From Teratosphaeria epicoccoides (taxonomy: Eukaryota > Ascomycota > Dothideomycetes > Mycosphaerellales > Teratosphaeriaceae): a stretch of DNA of 64,000 nucleotides. Location: the NCBI GenBank assembly GCA_021401465.1, contig JADDMT010000011.1, positions 310,001 to 374,000 on the forward strand. The letters run 5' to 3'. The translations under genes and the position numbers were made by a program. Positions 10,901 through 22,225 of the stretch are shown piece after piece. The notes under the pieces are model-generated. The model saw only the letters and a list, made by a program, of their open reading frames with translations. It was not told where the DNA came from and ran no database searches. How positions within the stretch are numbered: position 1 is the first letter of the stretch; every line of letters begins with the position of its first letter.

Positions 10901-13191
10901 AGCGGCTACTATCTCGCTTGAAGTCATAGCACATATTTCGATCTTGCCTAGTACCTCGTGCACTACAGGTAGAGGTATCGATCTTAAGAGTTCCGGGAAC
11001 TAGATCCTCTCATTCTTCTAGTCAATATAGGGGTTAGCGTTTCTTAGCCATAGCAACCCTAGTACTACATCCGAGCCTAGTGACTCTGTGATGTCGAACT
11101 AGAGCATCTCTTAGTAGCGTCCTATCCGTAGAGGCATTATCTCGGTCTCTTCGTCAACTACTCCTTAGTTGTACATGACCGGCTTTCTATTAATCGCTTG
11201 TAGCAAGAAAGCATTCGTCTTCGCCTGTAGCTTTATCCTAGCTGTCCTAGCGAACTTGGGCATCATGAAGATTCTAGTACATCCTGAATCTATTAAGGCC
11301 CTAGCTAGCGTTTCGTCGATGTGTACCTATACTCTAAGGTTGTTCGCGTATCTGGCGCCAATCGCGGCACATCGTTACAGCCCTATCTAGTCTGTCTATA
11401 GCTCTAATTCTAGCGGACCTCGTCGTTTCCCGAATAACTGTCTTCACGGACTAGTTCAGGGATCGTGCGGTCTTGGCTTCTTCTCTAAGCGTTACCGTTT
11501 TCTGGCCTAAGAGATCGTTCTCGTTCTTGGCCTCGCTGTTCCTGCGCGTTTCTTGCGTACTCTATCTTTAAGTGATAGACTCGGAGTCGTAGCGCTCTTG
11601 GAATCTAAATACCTTTGTAGGTTAGGTAGCCTCCCTAGGGCGTAAACTCTACCCTGAACAGTACAATTTCTTAGACAACTTTCTGATGCGCGTGAGGTTA
11701 AGCTATAACTAGTAGTCTCCTTAAGTGTCGTCGCATACAGTTAGCTAGTTCGTCATACTAAAGCTAGTTGACGTGTTATACTCTATTAATCCATAGGTAA
11801 GCCTAAGCCTACTAGTTCTGTATGATTCAGATAATGTCGAGTCCGATGTCATGTAGTAGTATGGCCTATCGCTCTATGCTCTCGTCTTCCTCGGAATCAG
11901 GAATGACGGCTTCGACAAGCTCGTAGTTGTCGTCTAAACCTTCTTCTTCTTCTTCTAGTTCTTGTTACCTTAGGACTATCGCACTAGAAGGTGTACCCCT
12001 TAGCGCATAGATCGACTATGCCTTATTTCGGCTAGGGTACTATCTAGAACCATCTTTATCACTCATGTGAATTCGACAATCGTCGTCGTAGCATGTAGTC
12101 TAAGTAAGTGCGGCATAGTCCGGTTCTTAAGTAGCGGCGGCCTTTTGCTTAGGTGCCGTCGTTGTTACGCGAGCCTGCTCTATCCTAGGCAGCTCTTGTC
12201 GTTACTTCTTCGCAAAACATTCGCGGGAAAAGTGTCCTTTCTTTCTACAGTTATAGCACTCGAGATTACTCTTGTCGAATAGCTTCTTTAGACCATTCTG
12301 ATTAGGAGAGCCTTTCCGCGGCTTTCCTCAGGGTCTATTCCTCGGACGCCCCTTAGTCGCATCTAACTCCATAGGTTAGAGACTATAGTAATCGCTTCGC
12401 CATTTCGGTGCTAATCGTTAGACCTTATGATTAGCCTGTGCTAGCTTGCGATTTCTATGTTGTCATTCTTGCTGTCGTTCCTAGATGCGATTATCGATTC
12501 TAATCGCGAGATCGCTCATTTCCTTGAATGTCGTTAGCCGATCTCCTCAGGCAATTTCGTCTTTAACCGTCTCCTTTAGTCCCTAGTAGAACTAAGCAGC
12601 TAAAGCGTTATCATTCTAGTCGACTCGAGCAGAGAGGGTCTAAAAGTCCGCGTAGTACTTAGTAGCGGAACCCTTCTGCTAGATTCCTAGGAGAGCTCTC
12701 TCGGCCTCTTATTACTTATTACTAAGCCTAAACGCTTTGCGTAATGCCTTAAACAAGGACTTGTCTAAGTTGAGAATCTCCCTAGTTGTCGTCTTCCTGG
12801 CTTTAGCGTTGCTGACATGATCTAGATAATCTGTTAGATGAGGCTAGATAAACTCGAACGCTAGTCCCTTTAGGTAAGAGATAATGTACATCATTTGCTT
12901 ATGATGTGTTATAAACTGTTCCGTATCTATGTTAAATGCTAACTAGCATTATAGGATAAACATCTCGACTTAAGATCGTTGTCCTATGAACTCTGTAGGG
13001 CTTCCTATCTTAAAGCCGTTGTTACTATGTCTATTCCTAGTAGTTAAACCTGCGACGGATGCTAGAGCTATCTTACTAAGGTGAATAGATTCGAGCTACT
13101 ACATGACTTGAGGTATAGCGGCAACTTGTTCTCATAGTGTTAGTTAACTGTCGCTAGAACTTAAACTAATAGTTAAAGAATTACTTAACAT
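7930..13191 (-). pseudogene. E4 gag-pol, RIP-degraded
   Basis: On the minus strand gag starts with ATG at 13191 (MLSNSLTISLSSS). A CCHC zinc knuckle lies at 12258-12217 (CYNCRKKGHFSREC). The protease DSG starts at 11290 and YLDD at 10255-10244; integrase and chromodomain end near 7960. Gag and pol are in different frames here: the distance between knuckle and protease, 968, leaves remainder 2, fitting a -1 shift. E3 differs by one lost base between these motifs. Numerous TAG codons replace Trp and Gln. Confidence 0.9.
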
Positions 13192-13240
13192 AGGCGTATG
13201 TCAAGTACTCGACGAGTCTCCTAATGCTTCCTTAGAAGTA

Positions 13241-13248
13241 GTGCTCAA
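13241..13248 (-). other. E4 candidate primer-binding site (self-priming type)
   Basis: Immediately inside the 5' LTR the element reads TCTTGAGCAC on the minus strand, with no TGG as expected for a tRNA 3' CCA. TTGAGCAC can pair with GTGCUUAA in the LTR (eight contiguous pairs, one of them G-U). That LTR word lies about 39 bp after a TATATA box, where the RNA should begin. Confidence 0.45.
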
Positions 13249-13250
13249 GA

Positions 13251-13739
13251 TGTCATAAGGGTAGGTACTAATAGCAGGAAGGGGATTAGGTGTTAGACTC
13301 GTAGAGCTATAAAGAATATCGATAATAGTAGTTAACCTTGTAACTAACTCTCCTCTAAGTAAGAGAGGATTAAATTAAGATTAAGCACGAAGCTCCTAAC
13401 TACCTATCCTAAAGCTATCCCTATATACTAGAGAGACAGAGCAGCTCTGTTAGATCTGTTAATAGACCTAATAGATCTATATCTACAGATCTGTAGACTA
13501 ACCCTACAGATCTAAGGGTCTGTTATCCCATGACAGATCCCTTCTTCCTTGTAGGCCTATAGATCTGTAGACTAACCCTACAGATCTAGGGATCTGTCTT
13601 TACATGACAGATCCTTTCTCCTATGACTATACCTATGACTTATAGTACTCCTATAACTATACTATGACTTATAGCACTTAGGACCCTCATGATCCTGTAT
13701 CCTACAGTACTCTGGATAGTACTCCTGACACTTATGACA
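13251..13739 (-). repeat. E4 5' LTR (right), 489 bp
   Basis: This is the full 489-bp LTR. It carries two copies of a 27-bp near-palindrome (13487-13513 and 13561-13587) with 10-bp arms AGATCTGTAG/CTACAGATCT. On the minus strand a TATATA word lies upstream of GTGCTTAA (plus-strand TTAAGCAC at 13381-13388), the predicted RNA start region. Confidence 0.93.
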
Positions 13740-13744
13740 CATAG

Positions 13745-14050
13745 GCCTACAAGGAAGAAGGGATCTGTCACGGGATAACAGACCCTTAGATCTGTAGGGT
13801 TAGTCTACAGATCTATAGACATAGATCTGTCAGGTCTGTTAATAGATCTAACAGAGCTGCTCTGTCTCTCTAGTATATAGGGATAGCTTTAGGATAGGTA
13901 GTTAGGAGCTTCGTGCTTAATCTTAATTTAATCCTCTCTTACTTAGAGGAGAGTTAGTTACAAGGTTAACTACTATTGTTAATATTCTTCATAGCTCTGC
14001 GAGTCTAACACCTGATCTCCTTCCTACTATCGGCACCTACCCTTATAACA
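13745..14050 (+). repeat. E3 5' LTR, second segment
   Basis: This is the remainder of the LTR split by E4. It contains TATATA at 13874-13879 and GTGCTTAA at 13913-13920. It ends CCTTATAACA, where TGACA has become TAACA by a G-to-A transition. E3 internal sequence starts at 14051. Confidence 0.93.
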
Positions 14051-14052
14051 TT

Positions 14053-14060
14053 TTGAGTAC
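14053..14060 (+). other. E3 candidate primer-binding site (RIP-altered)
   Basis: The bases TTGAGTAC just inside the E3 5' LTR match TTGAGCAC of E4 except for one C-to-T change in CpA context. They are complementary, allowing G-U pairs, to the predicted RNA start in the same LTR. There is no tRNA-type TGG. Confidence 0.4.
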
Positions 14061-14103
14061 TACTTCTAAGGAAGTATTAGGAGACTTGTCGAGCGCTTAA
14101 CAT

Positions 14104-16636
14104 ATGCCTATGTTAAGTAGTTCTTTAACTATTAGTTTAAGTTCTAGCGACAGTTAACTAACACTATGAGAACAAGTTGCCGCTATACCTTAAGTCATGT
14201 AGTAGCTCGAATCTATTCACCTTAGTAAGATAGCTCTAGCATCCGTCGCAGGTTTAACTACTAGGAATAGACATAGTAACAACGGCTTTAAGATAGGAAG
14301 CCCTACAGAGTTTATAGGACAACGATCTTAAGTCGAGATGTTTATCCTATAATGCTAGTTAGCATTTAACATAGATACGGAACGGTTTACAACACATCAT
14401 AAGCAAATGATGTATATTATCTCTTACCTAAAGGGACTAGCGTTCGAGTTTATCTAGCCTCATCTAACAGATTATCTGGATCATGTCAGCAACGCTAAAG
14501 CTAGGAAGACGACAACTAGGGAGATTCTCAACTTAGACAAGTCCTTGTTTAAGGCATTACGCGAAGCGTTTAGGCTTAGTAATAAGTAATAAGAGGCCGA
14601 GAGAGCTCTCCTAGGAATCTAGTAGAAGGGTTCCGCTACTAAGTACTACGCGGACTTTTAGACCCTCTCTGCTCGAGTCGACTAGAATGATAACGCTTTA
14701 GCTGCTTAGTTCTACTAGGGACTAAAGGAGACGGTTAAAGATGAAATTGCCCGAGGAGATTAGCTAACGACATTCAAGGAAATAAGCGATCTCGCGATTA
14801 GAATCGATAATCGCATCTAGGAACGACAGCAAGAACGACAACATAGAAATCGCAAGCTAGCATAGGCTAATCATAAGGTCTAACGATTAGCACCAAAATG
14901 GCGAAGCGATTACTATAGTCTCTAACCTATGGAGTTAGATGCGACTAAGGGGCGTCCGAGGAATAGACCCTAAGGAAAGCCGCGGAAAGGCTCTCCTAAT
15001 CAGAATGGTCTAAAGAAGCTATTCGACAAGAGTAATCTCGAGTGCTATAACTGTAGAAAGAAAGGACACTTTTCCCGCGAATGTTTTGCGAAGAAGTAAC
15101 GACAAGAGCTGCCTAGGATAGAGCAGGCTCGCGCAACAACGACGGCACCTAAGCAAAAGGCCGCTACTACTCGAGAACCGGACTATGCTACACTTACTTA
15201 GACTACATGCTACGATGACGATTGTCGAATTCACATGAGTGATAAAGATGGTTCCGGATAGTACCCTAGCTAAAATAAGGCATAGTCGATCTATGCGCTA
15301 AGGGGTATACCTTCTAGTGCGACAGTCCTAAGGCAACAGGAACTAGAAGAAGAAGAAGAAGGTTCAGACGACAACTACGAGCTTGTCGAAGCCGTCATTC
15401 TGATTCCGAGGAAGACGAGAGCATAGAGTGATAGGCTATGCCGCTACATGACATTAGACTTGACATTATCCGAATCATACAGAACTAGTAGGCTTAGGCT
15501 TACCTATAGATTAATAGAGTATAACATGTCGACTAGCTTCAGTATGACGAACTAGCCGACTATATGCGACGACACTTGAGGAGACTACTAGTCGTAGCTT
15601 AACCTCACGCGCATTAGAAAGTTGTCCAAGAAATTGTACTGTTTAGGGTAGAGTTTACGCCCTAGGGAGGCTACCTAACCTACGAAGGTATTTAGATTCT
15701 AAGAGCGCTACGACTCTAGGTCTATCACTTAAAGATAGAGTACGCAAGAAACACGCAGGAACAGCGAGGCCAAGAACGAGAATGATCTCTTAGGCTAGAA
15801 AACGGTAACGCTTAGAGAAGAAGCCGAGACCGCACGATCCCTAAACTAGTCCGTGAAGACAGTTATTCAGGAAACGATGAGGTCCGCTAGAATTAGACCT
15901 ACGGACAGACCAGATAGGGCTACAACGATGTGCCGCGATTAGCGCCAGATACGCGAACAACCTTAGAGTATAGGTACATATCGACGAAACGCTAGCTAGG
16001 GCCTTAATAGATTCAGGATGTACTAGAATCTTCATGACGCCCAAGTTCGCTAGGATAGCTAGGATAAAGCTACAGGCGAAGACGAATGCTTTCTTGCTAC
16101 AAGCGATTAATAGAAAGCCGGTCACGTACAACTAAGGAGTAGTTGACGAAGAGACCGAGATGATGCCTCTACGGATAGGACGCTACTAAGAGATGCTCTA
16201 GTTTGACATCACGGAGTCACTAGGCTTAGATGTAGTACTAGGGTTGCCATGGCTAAGAAACGCTAACCCCTATATCGACTAGAAGAATGAGAGGATCTAG
16301 TTCCTAGAACTCTCAAGATTAATACCTCTACCTGTAGTGCACGACGCGCTAGGCAAGATCGAAATATGTGCTATGACTTCAAGCGAGATAGTAGCCGCTA
16401 TTAAGGATCTAGAACAGGAAGTGCACGTCCTATAGGTCAAAGCAACGTAATCGGAAGTCAAGGTCGAATTCATAGTTCCTAATAAGTATAAAGAGTTCGC
16501 TACTCTTTTCGAGGAAGAACCTAACCAAGAAGCTCTGCTAGAACACTAGGAGTAGGACCACGGGATACCCTTACTCCCTAGCAAGACACTAACGAAGTAA
16601 TCAGTTCGCCCGTTATTAGCGGCGAAACTAGAGATT
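14104..16636 (+). pseudogene. E3 gag and start of pol, interrupted by E5
   Basis: Gag begins at ATG 14104 (MPMLSSSLTISLSSS). It contains a capsid-like stretch (LKGLAFEFI, TDYLDHV, ALREAFRLSNK) and a perfect CCHC zinc knuckle C-x2-C-x4-H-x4-C at 15043-15084. Protease follows with DSG at 16010-16018. The coding region is cut at 16636 by E5 (target duplication agatt) and continues at 24806. A single missing C near 15396 moves the downstream frame relative to E4. Many TAG/TAA codons interrupt it. Confidence 0.9.
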
Positions 16637-16996
16637 TGATACGGTTGATACTAGGGGGCCATTAGAACCGCATGGGTTCTAATGCCTACCCTTAGCATGC
16701 AGTGACCCTACTACATATGGCAAGGGGGTCCTTCGTACATACGTTAGCTCGTATGTCGTCTAAGTAGGATTAGTTGTTAACGTAGGACGCCCCTACGTCG
16801 CTAACCCTACAGTACCCCTGCGGGGTTAGGCTTGGACATGCTTTCCCTAATTAAGGAGCGTCAGGGGTTATAAGCACCCTTAGCGCTACCTCTGCGATAA
16901 GCAGAAAGCAGCGCTGTCTTGTACCTACTAAAAGGTCGGATTACTCTGTCACACTACGAGATATTTTCATATCATATAGCATATACATCTATATTA
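16637..16996 (+). repeat. E5 5' LTR, 360 bp
   Basis: It begins TGATACGG and ends TATTA, the RIP-altered form of TATCA in the 3' LTR. A TTATAA box at 16868-16873 is followed after 35 bp by AGAAAGCAG (16903-16911), the predicted start region of the element RNA. Confidence 0.93.
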
Positions 16997-16999
16997 GTT

Positions 17000-17008
17000 C
17001 TGCTTTCT
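17000..17008 (+). other. E5 candidate self-primer binding site
   Basis: CTGCTTTCT lies four bases inside the 5' LTR. It is the exact reverse complement of AGAAAGCAG at 16903-16911, which lies 35 bp after the TTATAA box. No TGG of a tRNA-type site is present. In Tf1-like elements the first bases of the RNA fold back onto such a site and prime cDNA synthesis. Confidence 0.55.
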
Positions 17009-17045
17009 CCCCCCTACTTTGCAGTCTAGCAGAGAATACTACGAT

Positions 17046-20000
17046 ATGTCTAGAGCACTACGAACTCGCAACTAACGCGTAGCAAGCGCCATCCCGAGCG
17101 CCCGCAATGGCGAAGCTAGCCTAAGTAACTAGCCCGTAGAAGTACCCCCTGCGAGCGACACTACATCGAGCGACGGTTCCGCTAGAGGCTAATTACGCGG
17201 CGGACAAGGTAATAGACCCCCCGTATAGGGACTGCAGCTAACCCCGACTATCAACCTAGCCCTCGTAGCCATGATTGTCGATTAGGTCGCGAACTGCCTT
17301 GCGAACTAGAGCTAGAGCCGCACCGCTCCTAGCAGCGACAATGGCAAGGACGACGAAGACGTCGCTATAAGTAGTACTAATAAACTAGCGGACGAAGAAA
17401 TCTAGCGAGATTTCACGCTAGGGACCCGCGAAGACAACTTACTAGGAGGCGCAGACCCTCCGCGTGTGCCCGCGAACCTAGTGCCTAAATTCAGGGCTAT
17501 AGTAGGCTAACTAGGAGGCAGTCGTAACGCACGTAACCTGAAGCCGTTTAAGGGAGACACCTTGAAGGAGGCTCGAACTTTCTTGCAGGCGTGTAAGGCA
17601 GTTTTCGTGCTTAACCTACGCGGATATTCCACGGAGGGCAAACAAGTTGCCTTTAGTGTAATGTAGCTCGAAGAGGATAAGGAACCTCGTAACAATTAGC
17701 ATGAGCGGTATGACCTTATGCGGGTCTATAACAGAACGTATACATAGGCGGACTTTCGCTAGTTCTGTGTCGACTAGGTCGAGGATCCGGGGAATCGCGC
17801 CCTTACTATGTCTGTCAAGTACGAGAGGGCTAAGCAGGGGAAGGGACAAACAACCTCTAGCTTCGCTACCTATCTCGCCATGCTCGAGGGACAGATGCTA
17901 CCCTATACTAAGACGTAACGCGTGCGGCACTTACTCGTCAAACTTGATGACAATCTTCAGAACATAATCATGACTTTTCATGAACTTCTGACAACTCGGC
18001 AAGACCTCGTGTCCCTTGCGACACGTATGGAAATCACCTTGAAGCGAAATGGAAAATCGGGTAGTAATGACAATAAGCGTCTAAGTCCTAAGGACCTACT
18101 AAAGGGTCGCTATTACAAGCGCCCTAGGGGCCACGTCTAACGCGGTAGTTCATTCTAGAGGAGCAAGCCCTCCGAGCTAAAAGACAGTAGCGAGAAGCCT
18201 CCGAGTAGCTACTACATCTGTAGAGCGAGGGACTACTAGGCGGCTCGCTGTCTTAAACGAAGTAATAGGAAGAAGGTAAGCAAGGTGTCCGAAACCTCCC
18301 TAGAGGGGAGGCGAAAGAAGGACAAGCCTAAGACAACCGAATAGCTACCACGGGTATCTAAGCTGTCTGTTACTAATAGTGTAGACTCGTGGCCTGCCTA
18401 GCGCCTATCTGGTGCGGTCCGAGTTAATGGCTCGCTTGAGCTAGTAGACTGTATGTTAGATGACCTTGCGGAGGTTAACGTGATACCCTAGAGGGTAATC
18501 GTACGGCTCGGTTTGAAGCCGATCCTAGGAGCCCTGCTGCCTACCATGAAGTCCTTTCGGGGCGAAGGCGTAGCGGCTCAAGGCACGTATAACGTGCGCC
18601 TCTAACTCGCGGACTCCTCAGGAGAAGTGCGCGAGACTAACGAAGTCTTCTACGCTAAAGACGTTCCTGATAAGGAGCTCCTACTCGGCCGCCCTTAGCG
18701 CTACAAGCAGGGAGTCGTTGTTAATAGAGCTACTAACAACTAGTTCTATAGCTCTATAGGCGAAGTTCCTATAGTACGGATGCGTGACGCACATAGCTTC
18801 TATAAGGACATGAAGAAGGTCTAATGCGTGTATGCAGTCCGCATACAGAACGTCAAGGAGGACGTTACCCTTCTGCCTAAGTTAGAGGAATACGCCGATA
18901 TTTTCGACGCAGAGGCTACGGCCTATGCCTAGGCCCTAGACGCGGAACATGCGATTAACCTTAAGGAGGGTTATAATCCTCTGCATTGACCTCTGTACCC
19001 TATGTCGGAATCGCAGCTCGAAACACTTCGAGACTACCTCTACAAGGCGCAAAGGAACGCGTGGATCCGACGAAGCGACAGCGAGGCTAGAGCGCTAGTT
19101 ATGTTCGTCCTGAAGAAGGATAACACGCTCCGCCTATGCGTTAACTATAGGGGCCTTAACGCGGTAACCTAGAAGAACCGCTGCCCCCTACTACTTATTA
19201 GCGAGACGCTTGACCGCCTTAGTCGCGCCGCCATCTTCTCGTCTATCGACTTGAAGGACGCCTACTATTAGATACCGATCCGAAAGGGCGACAAGTAGAA
19301 GACCGCATTCCGAACGTAGTATAGACACTTCGAGTATACAGTGATGCCATTTAGCTTGACTAACGTACTAGCAACGTTCTAAGCGTATATTAACTAGGCC
19401 CTAGCCGGCCTCGTTGACACCTGCTACGTAGTATATTTAGACGATATACTAGTCTACTCCGACTCGAAGGAGGAGCACATTTAGCATCTAAGTATAGTAC
19501 TCGAACGGCTCCGCAAGTTCGCTCTATACGCGAACCTAAAGAAGTGCTCATTCCTAACAGATAGGATTAAGTTTCTCGGATACATCGTCTCTACAGAAGG
19601 AGTCATCATAGATGACTAAAGGGTGTCTGTAATTGCGGAGTAGCTATAGCCGACTACCCTCCGAGAAGTGTAGGTGTTCCTAGGATTTACTAACTTCTAT
19701 CGCAGATTCATACGATCTTACTCGAAGATTGTAGCTCCCTTCACGGCCCTCGCAAAGGGCGCGGTTCGAGGAAAAAAGCTAGGGAAAGTGCCTTAGGAGG
19801 AGGCTTAGAGTAAGGCCTTCTCTAAACTTAAAGCAGCTTTTTAAACTACGCCTATACTTTAGCACTTTGACCCTGCTACGAAGATCCGGATAGAGACCGA
19901 TACTTCAAAATTCGCAATAGCCGCAATTATATCGTAGCTCTAGTCGCACGAAGGCAGTGCGTAATAGTACCTGATTGCCTTCTAGTCGCGGAAGATGTAG

Positions 20001-22010
20001 GGCGCTAAGCTTAACTATAAGACTTACGATTAAGAGCTTTTAGCTATTGTTGACAGCTTTAAGGAGTACTAACACTACCTCGAAGGCGCAGCGTACCCTA
20101 TTAAGGTGCTTACCGACTATAACAACCTTCACGGCTTCATGGGCGTAAAGCAGCTAAGTAGTCGGCAAGTAAGGTAGGCGACTTTCCTCGCTAGCTTTGA
20201 CTTCGTTATCTAGCATCGTTCTAGAAAGACGAATCTAGCCGACAGTCCTTCGCGACGACCGGACTACGACACTAGGGAGGAGGGTAACTAACAGCTTCTC
20301 CCTACACTACAAACGAAGCTTGTAGTTTAGGGTAGCGATCTGTCGTTAGCTCCTCTTGTAGGTTAACTGCGGGTCTAATAGGGCCTCACAGCCTCCGCTA
20401 GTAACGAACCCTCCTATCTAGCAGTTATAGCGACTATGTCTAGCTCGATCTGTGCGGTAGTTAACTAGCTTACATGTAGTAAGCATGCGATGTCTAAAGA
20501 ACCCTTTAAAGAAGTCTCGAGACTTATTTAGCGGTTGCAAGAGCGAGAACCAGAGTTGATTAATGAGGGTGTAGCCCTCTAGGACACCGTAGGTAGCCCG
20601 AAGTACTAGACTAAGTCAGGCGACTTGTAGTACTTTGACAATAGGCTCTACGTACCCGCTAACCGCGTACTCTATTCGCAGCTCCTCTGTATTCATCATG
20701 ACGATAAACTCGCGGGCCATTTTAGCGCAGAGAAGACGAACGTACTTCTCGGACGTAAATACTAGTAGCCTACACTAGAACAGGATGTCTCTGACTATGT
20801 CAAATCCTGCTAGACATGCTAGATTAGCAAATCTCGGCGCTATCGCCCCTATAGCAATGCTTAGGCGCTCCTACTACCAGAGAGACTATAGTAAGACTTG
20901 ACTATAGATTTCATCACTAATCTGCTACTAGCAAAGTAGAAAGGCAATGTAGTTAATGCTGTCCTTGTAGTAGTCGACTAATACTCAAAGATGAATGTCT
21001 TCATCCTATGTACGAAAAAGTGCACAAGTAGCGAGCTTGCGCAACTACTTCGCGACGAAGTCATATAGCGCTTTAGTGTCCCCCGAAGTATCCTATTAGA
21101 TTAAGGTTCTGTCTTTACTAGTAAATACTAGCAAGAATTTGTGTTTAAGGCGCGTGTTAAGTACCGCCTAAGTATAGCATTCTATCTATAGACTAATAGT
21201 CAGACTAAACGTATGAACTAGACTCTTAAGTAGTACCTTCGGTGCTACTACGCTAAGAACCAGGATGCCTAGGCCGACGTAATTCCTATGGCGGAATTTG
21301 CAGTCAATAACAGCGTGAATGCTACTATGCGCATGTCGCTATTTCAGATTCTTTATAGCTTTAATCTAGAAATACACCTAGAACCGCCTTAGGACAAGTC
21401 TTCTGAGGAGAGGGTGCTAGCTGCTACGGAATTAGCGTAGCGTATGCGCGAGGTACATTCGGTGCTAATAGAACACTAGAAAAAGGCCTCAGAATCCTAG
21501 ATTAAACATAATAACGCCCGTGCTAAACCGATGTAGTACGTAGTTAGTACGAAGGTGTTACTGTTAACGAAGAATCTTAAGCTGAAACTTCTAAGCAAGA
21601 AGATGACGCTAAGGTTCGTCGGACCCTTCTAGATACGCGACGCGATAGGCTCGCAGGCATACTAGCTATCGTTGCTATCGTCGTATTATGTGCATGATGT
21701 CTTCTACGTATCTCTACTCGAACTATAGGTATAGCGCGAGGGCGAAGAGCCCGCGGACCTGATGCTAGTAGCAGAAGAGAACGAAGAGTAGGAAGTCGAG
21801 GGTATTAAGGACAGTATGCAGCGTAAGGGCGTAACGCACTATCTAGTGAAGTAGAAAGGATACCTACCTAAGTACACATAATAGGTTCCGGCCGAAGACT
21901 ACAAGAACGCCCTAGAAGCTATCCGTGAATTCGAAGAGCGGAGGAGGCGTAAGCAGGGCTTAAGAAGGTTAATTCGTAGGAAGATGAGGGTTCCGGAGCA
22001 GAATTCTTGA
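17046..22010 (+). pseudogene. E5 gag-pol polyprotein, single frame, RIP-degraded
   Basis: The frame of 1655 codons opens with MSRALRTRN and closes with a TGA stop. Gag covers roughly codons 1-430; a cysteine motif near 18217 (ICRARDY) may be a decayed zinc knuckle. A protease-like LDDLAEVN segment lies near 18455. RT has YLDDILVYSDS, with YLDD at 19434-19445. RNase H has IETDTSKFAIA near 19890. Integrase runs from about 20690 (HHDDKLAGHFS) to 21540. A chromodomain near 21800-21980 shows YLVK, KGY and an aromatic position. Gag start, YLDD and chromodomain are all congruent modulo 3, so the ancestral element made one polyprotein, as in the Tf1/sushi group. Many TAG codons occur. Confidence 0.9.
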
Positions 22011-22225
22011 CATGTATATGTAGCGCATAACGCGCGAAGTGACAACGAGAAGCAAACGCCCTACTTATACATCATTGATGCCTAAAGGCACACCTAGAAT
22101 AAACCTAAGAAGAACAAGAGACATGCTCAGATTAGCTTCGTAGCTAATGCTTAGCGACTACTAGTTAGGGGCTTCCTGACTAAACCTGAAGCAGGAGAGT
22201 CTTTCTTGTTACGGTCCGCTAGGGA

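Larger units (their letters stand above)
6751..13739 (-). mobile_element. E4: complete family A element, reversed, inside an LTR
   Basis: This is a full-length copy of 6989 bp in minus orientation, with LTRs at 6751-7212 and 13251-13739. It landed inside the 5' LTR of E3 with the 5-bp duplication tatag/catag. It is the only family A copy with uninterrupted gag-to-LTR order. On the minus strand the order is gag with a CCHC knuckle, protease, RT, RNase H, integrase and chromodomain. An antisense (therefore plus-strand) accessory frame lies at 7292-7981. YLDD is intact, but in-frame TAG codons abound. Confidence 0.95.

Noticed and set aside
13487..13513. TAGGGTTAG-like words in family A LTRs as possible telomeric repeats
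   Set aside because: Only isolated single units within the hairpin repeat; no tandem TTAGGG array is present.
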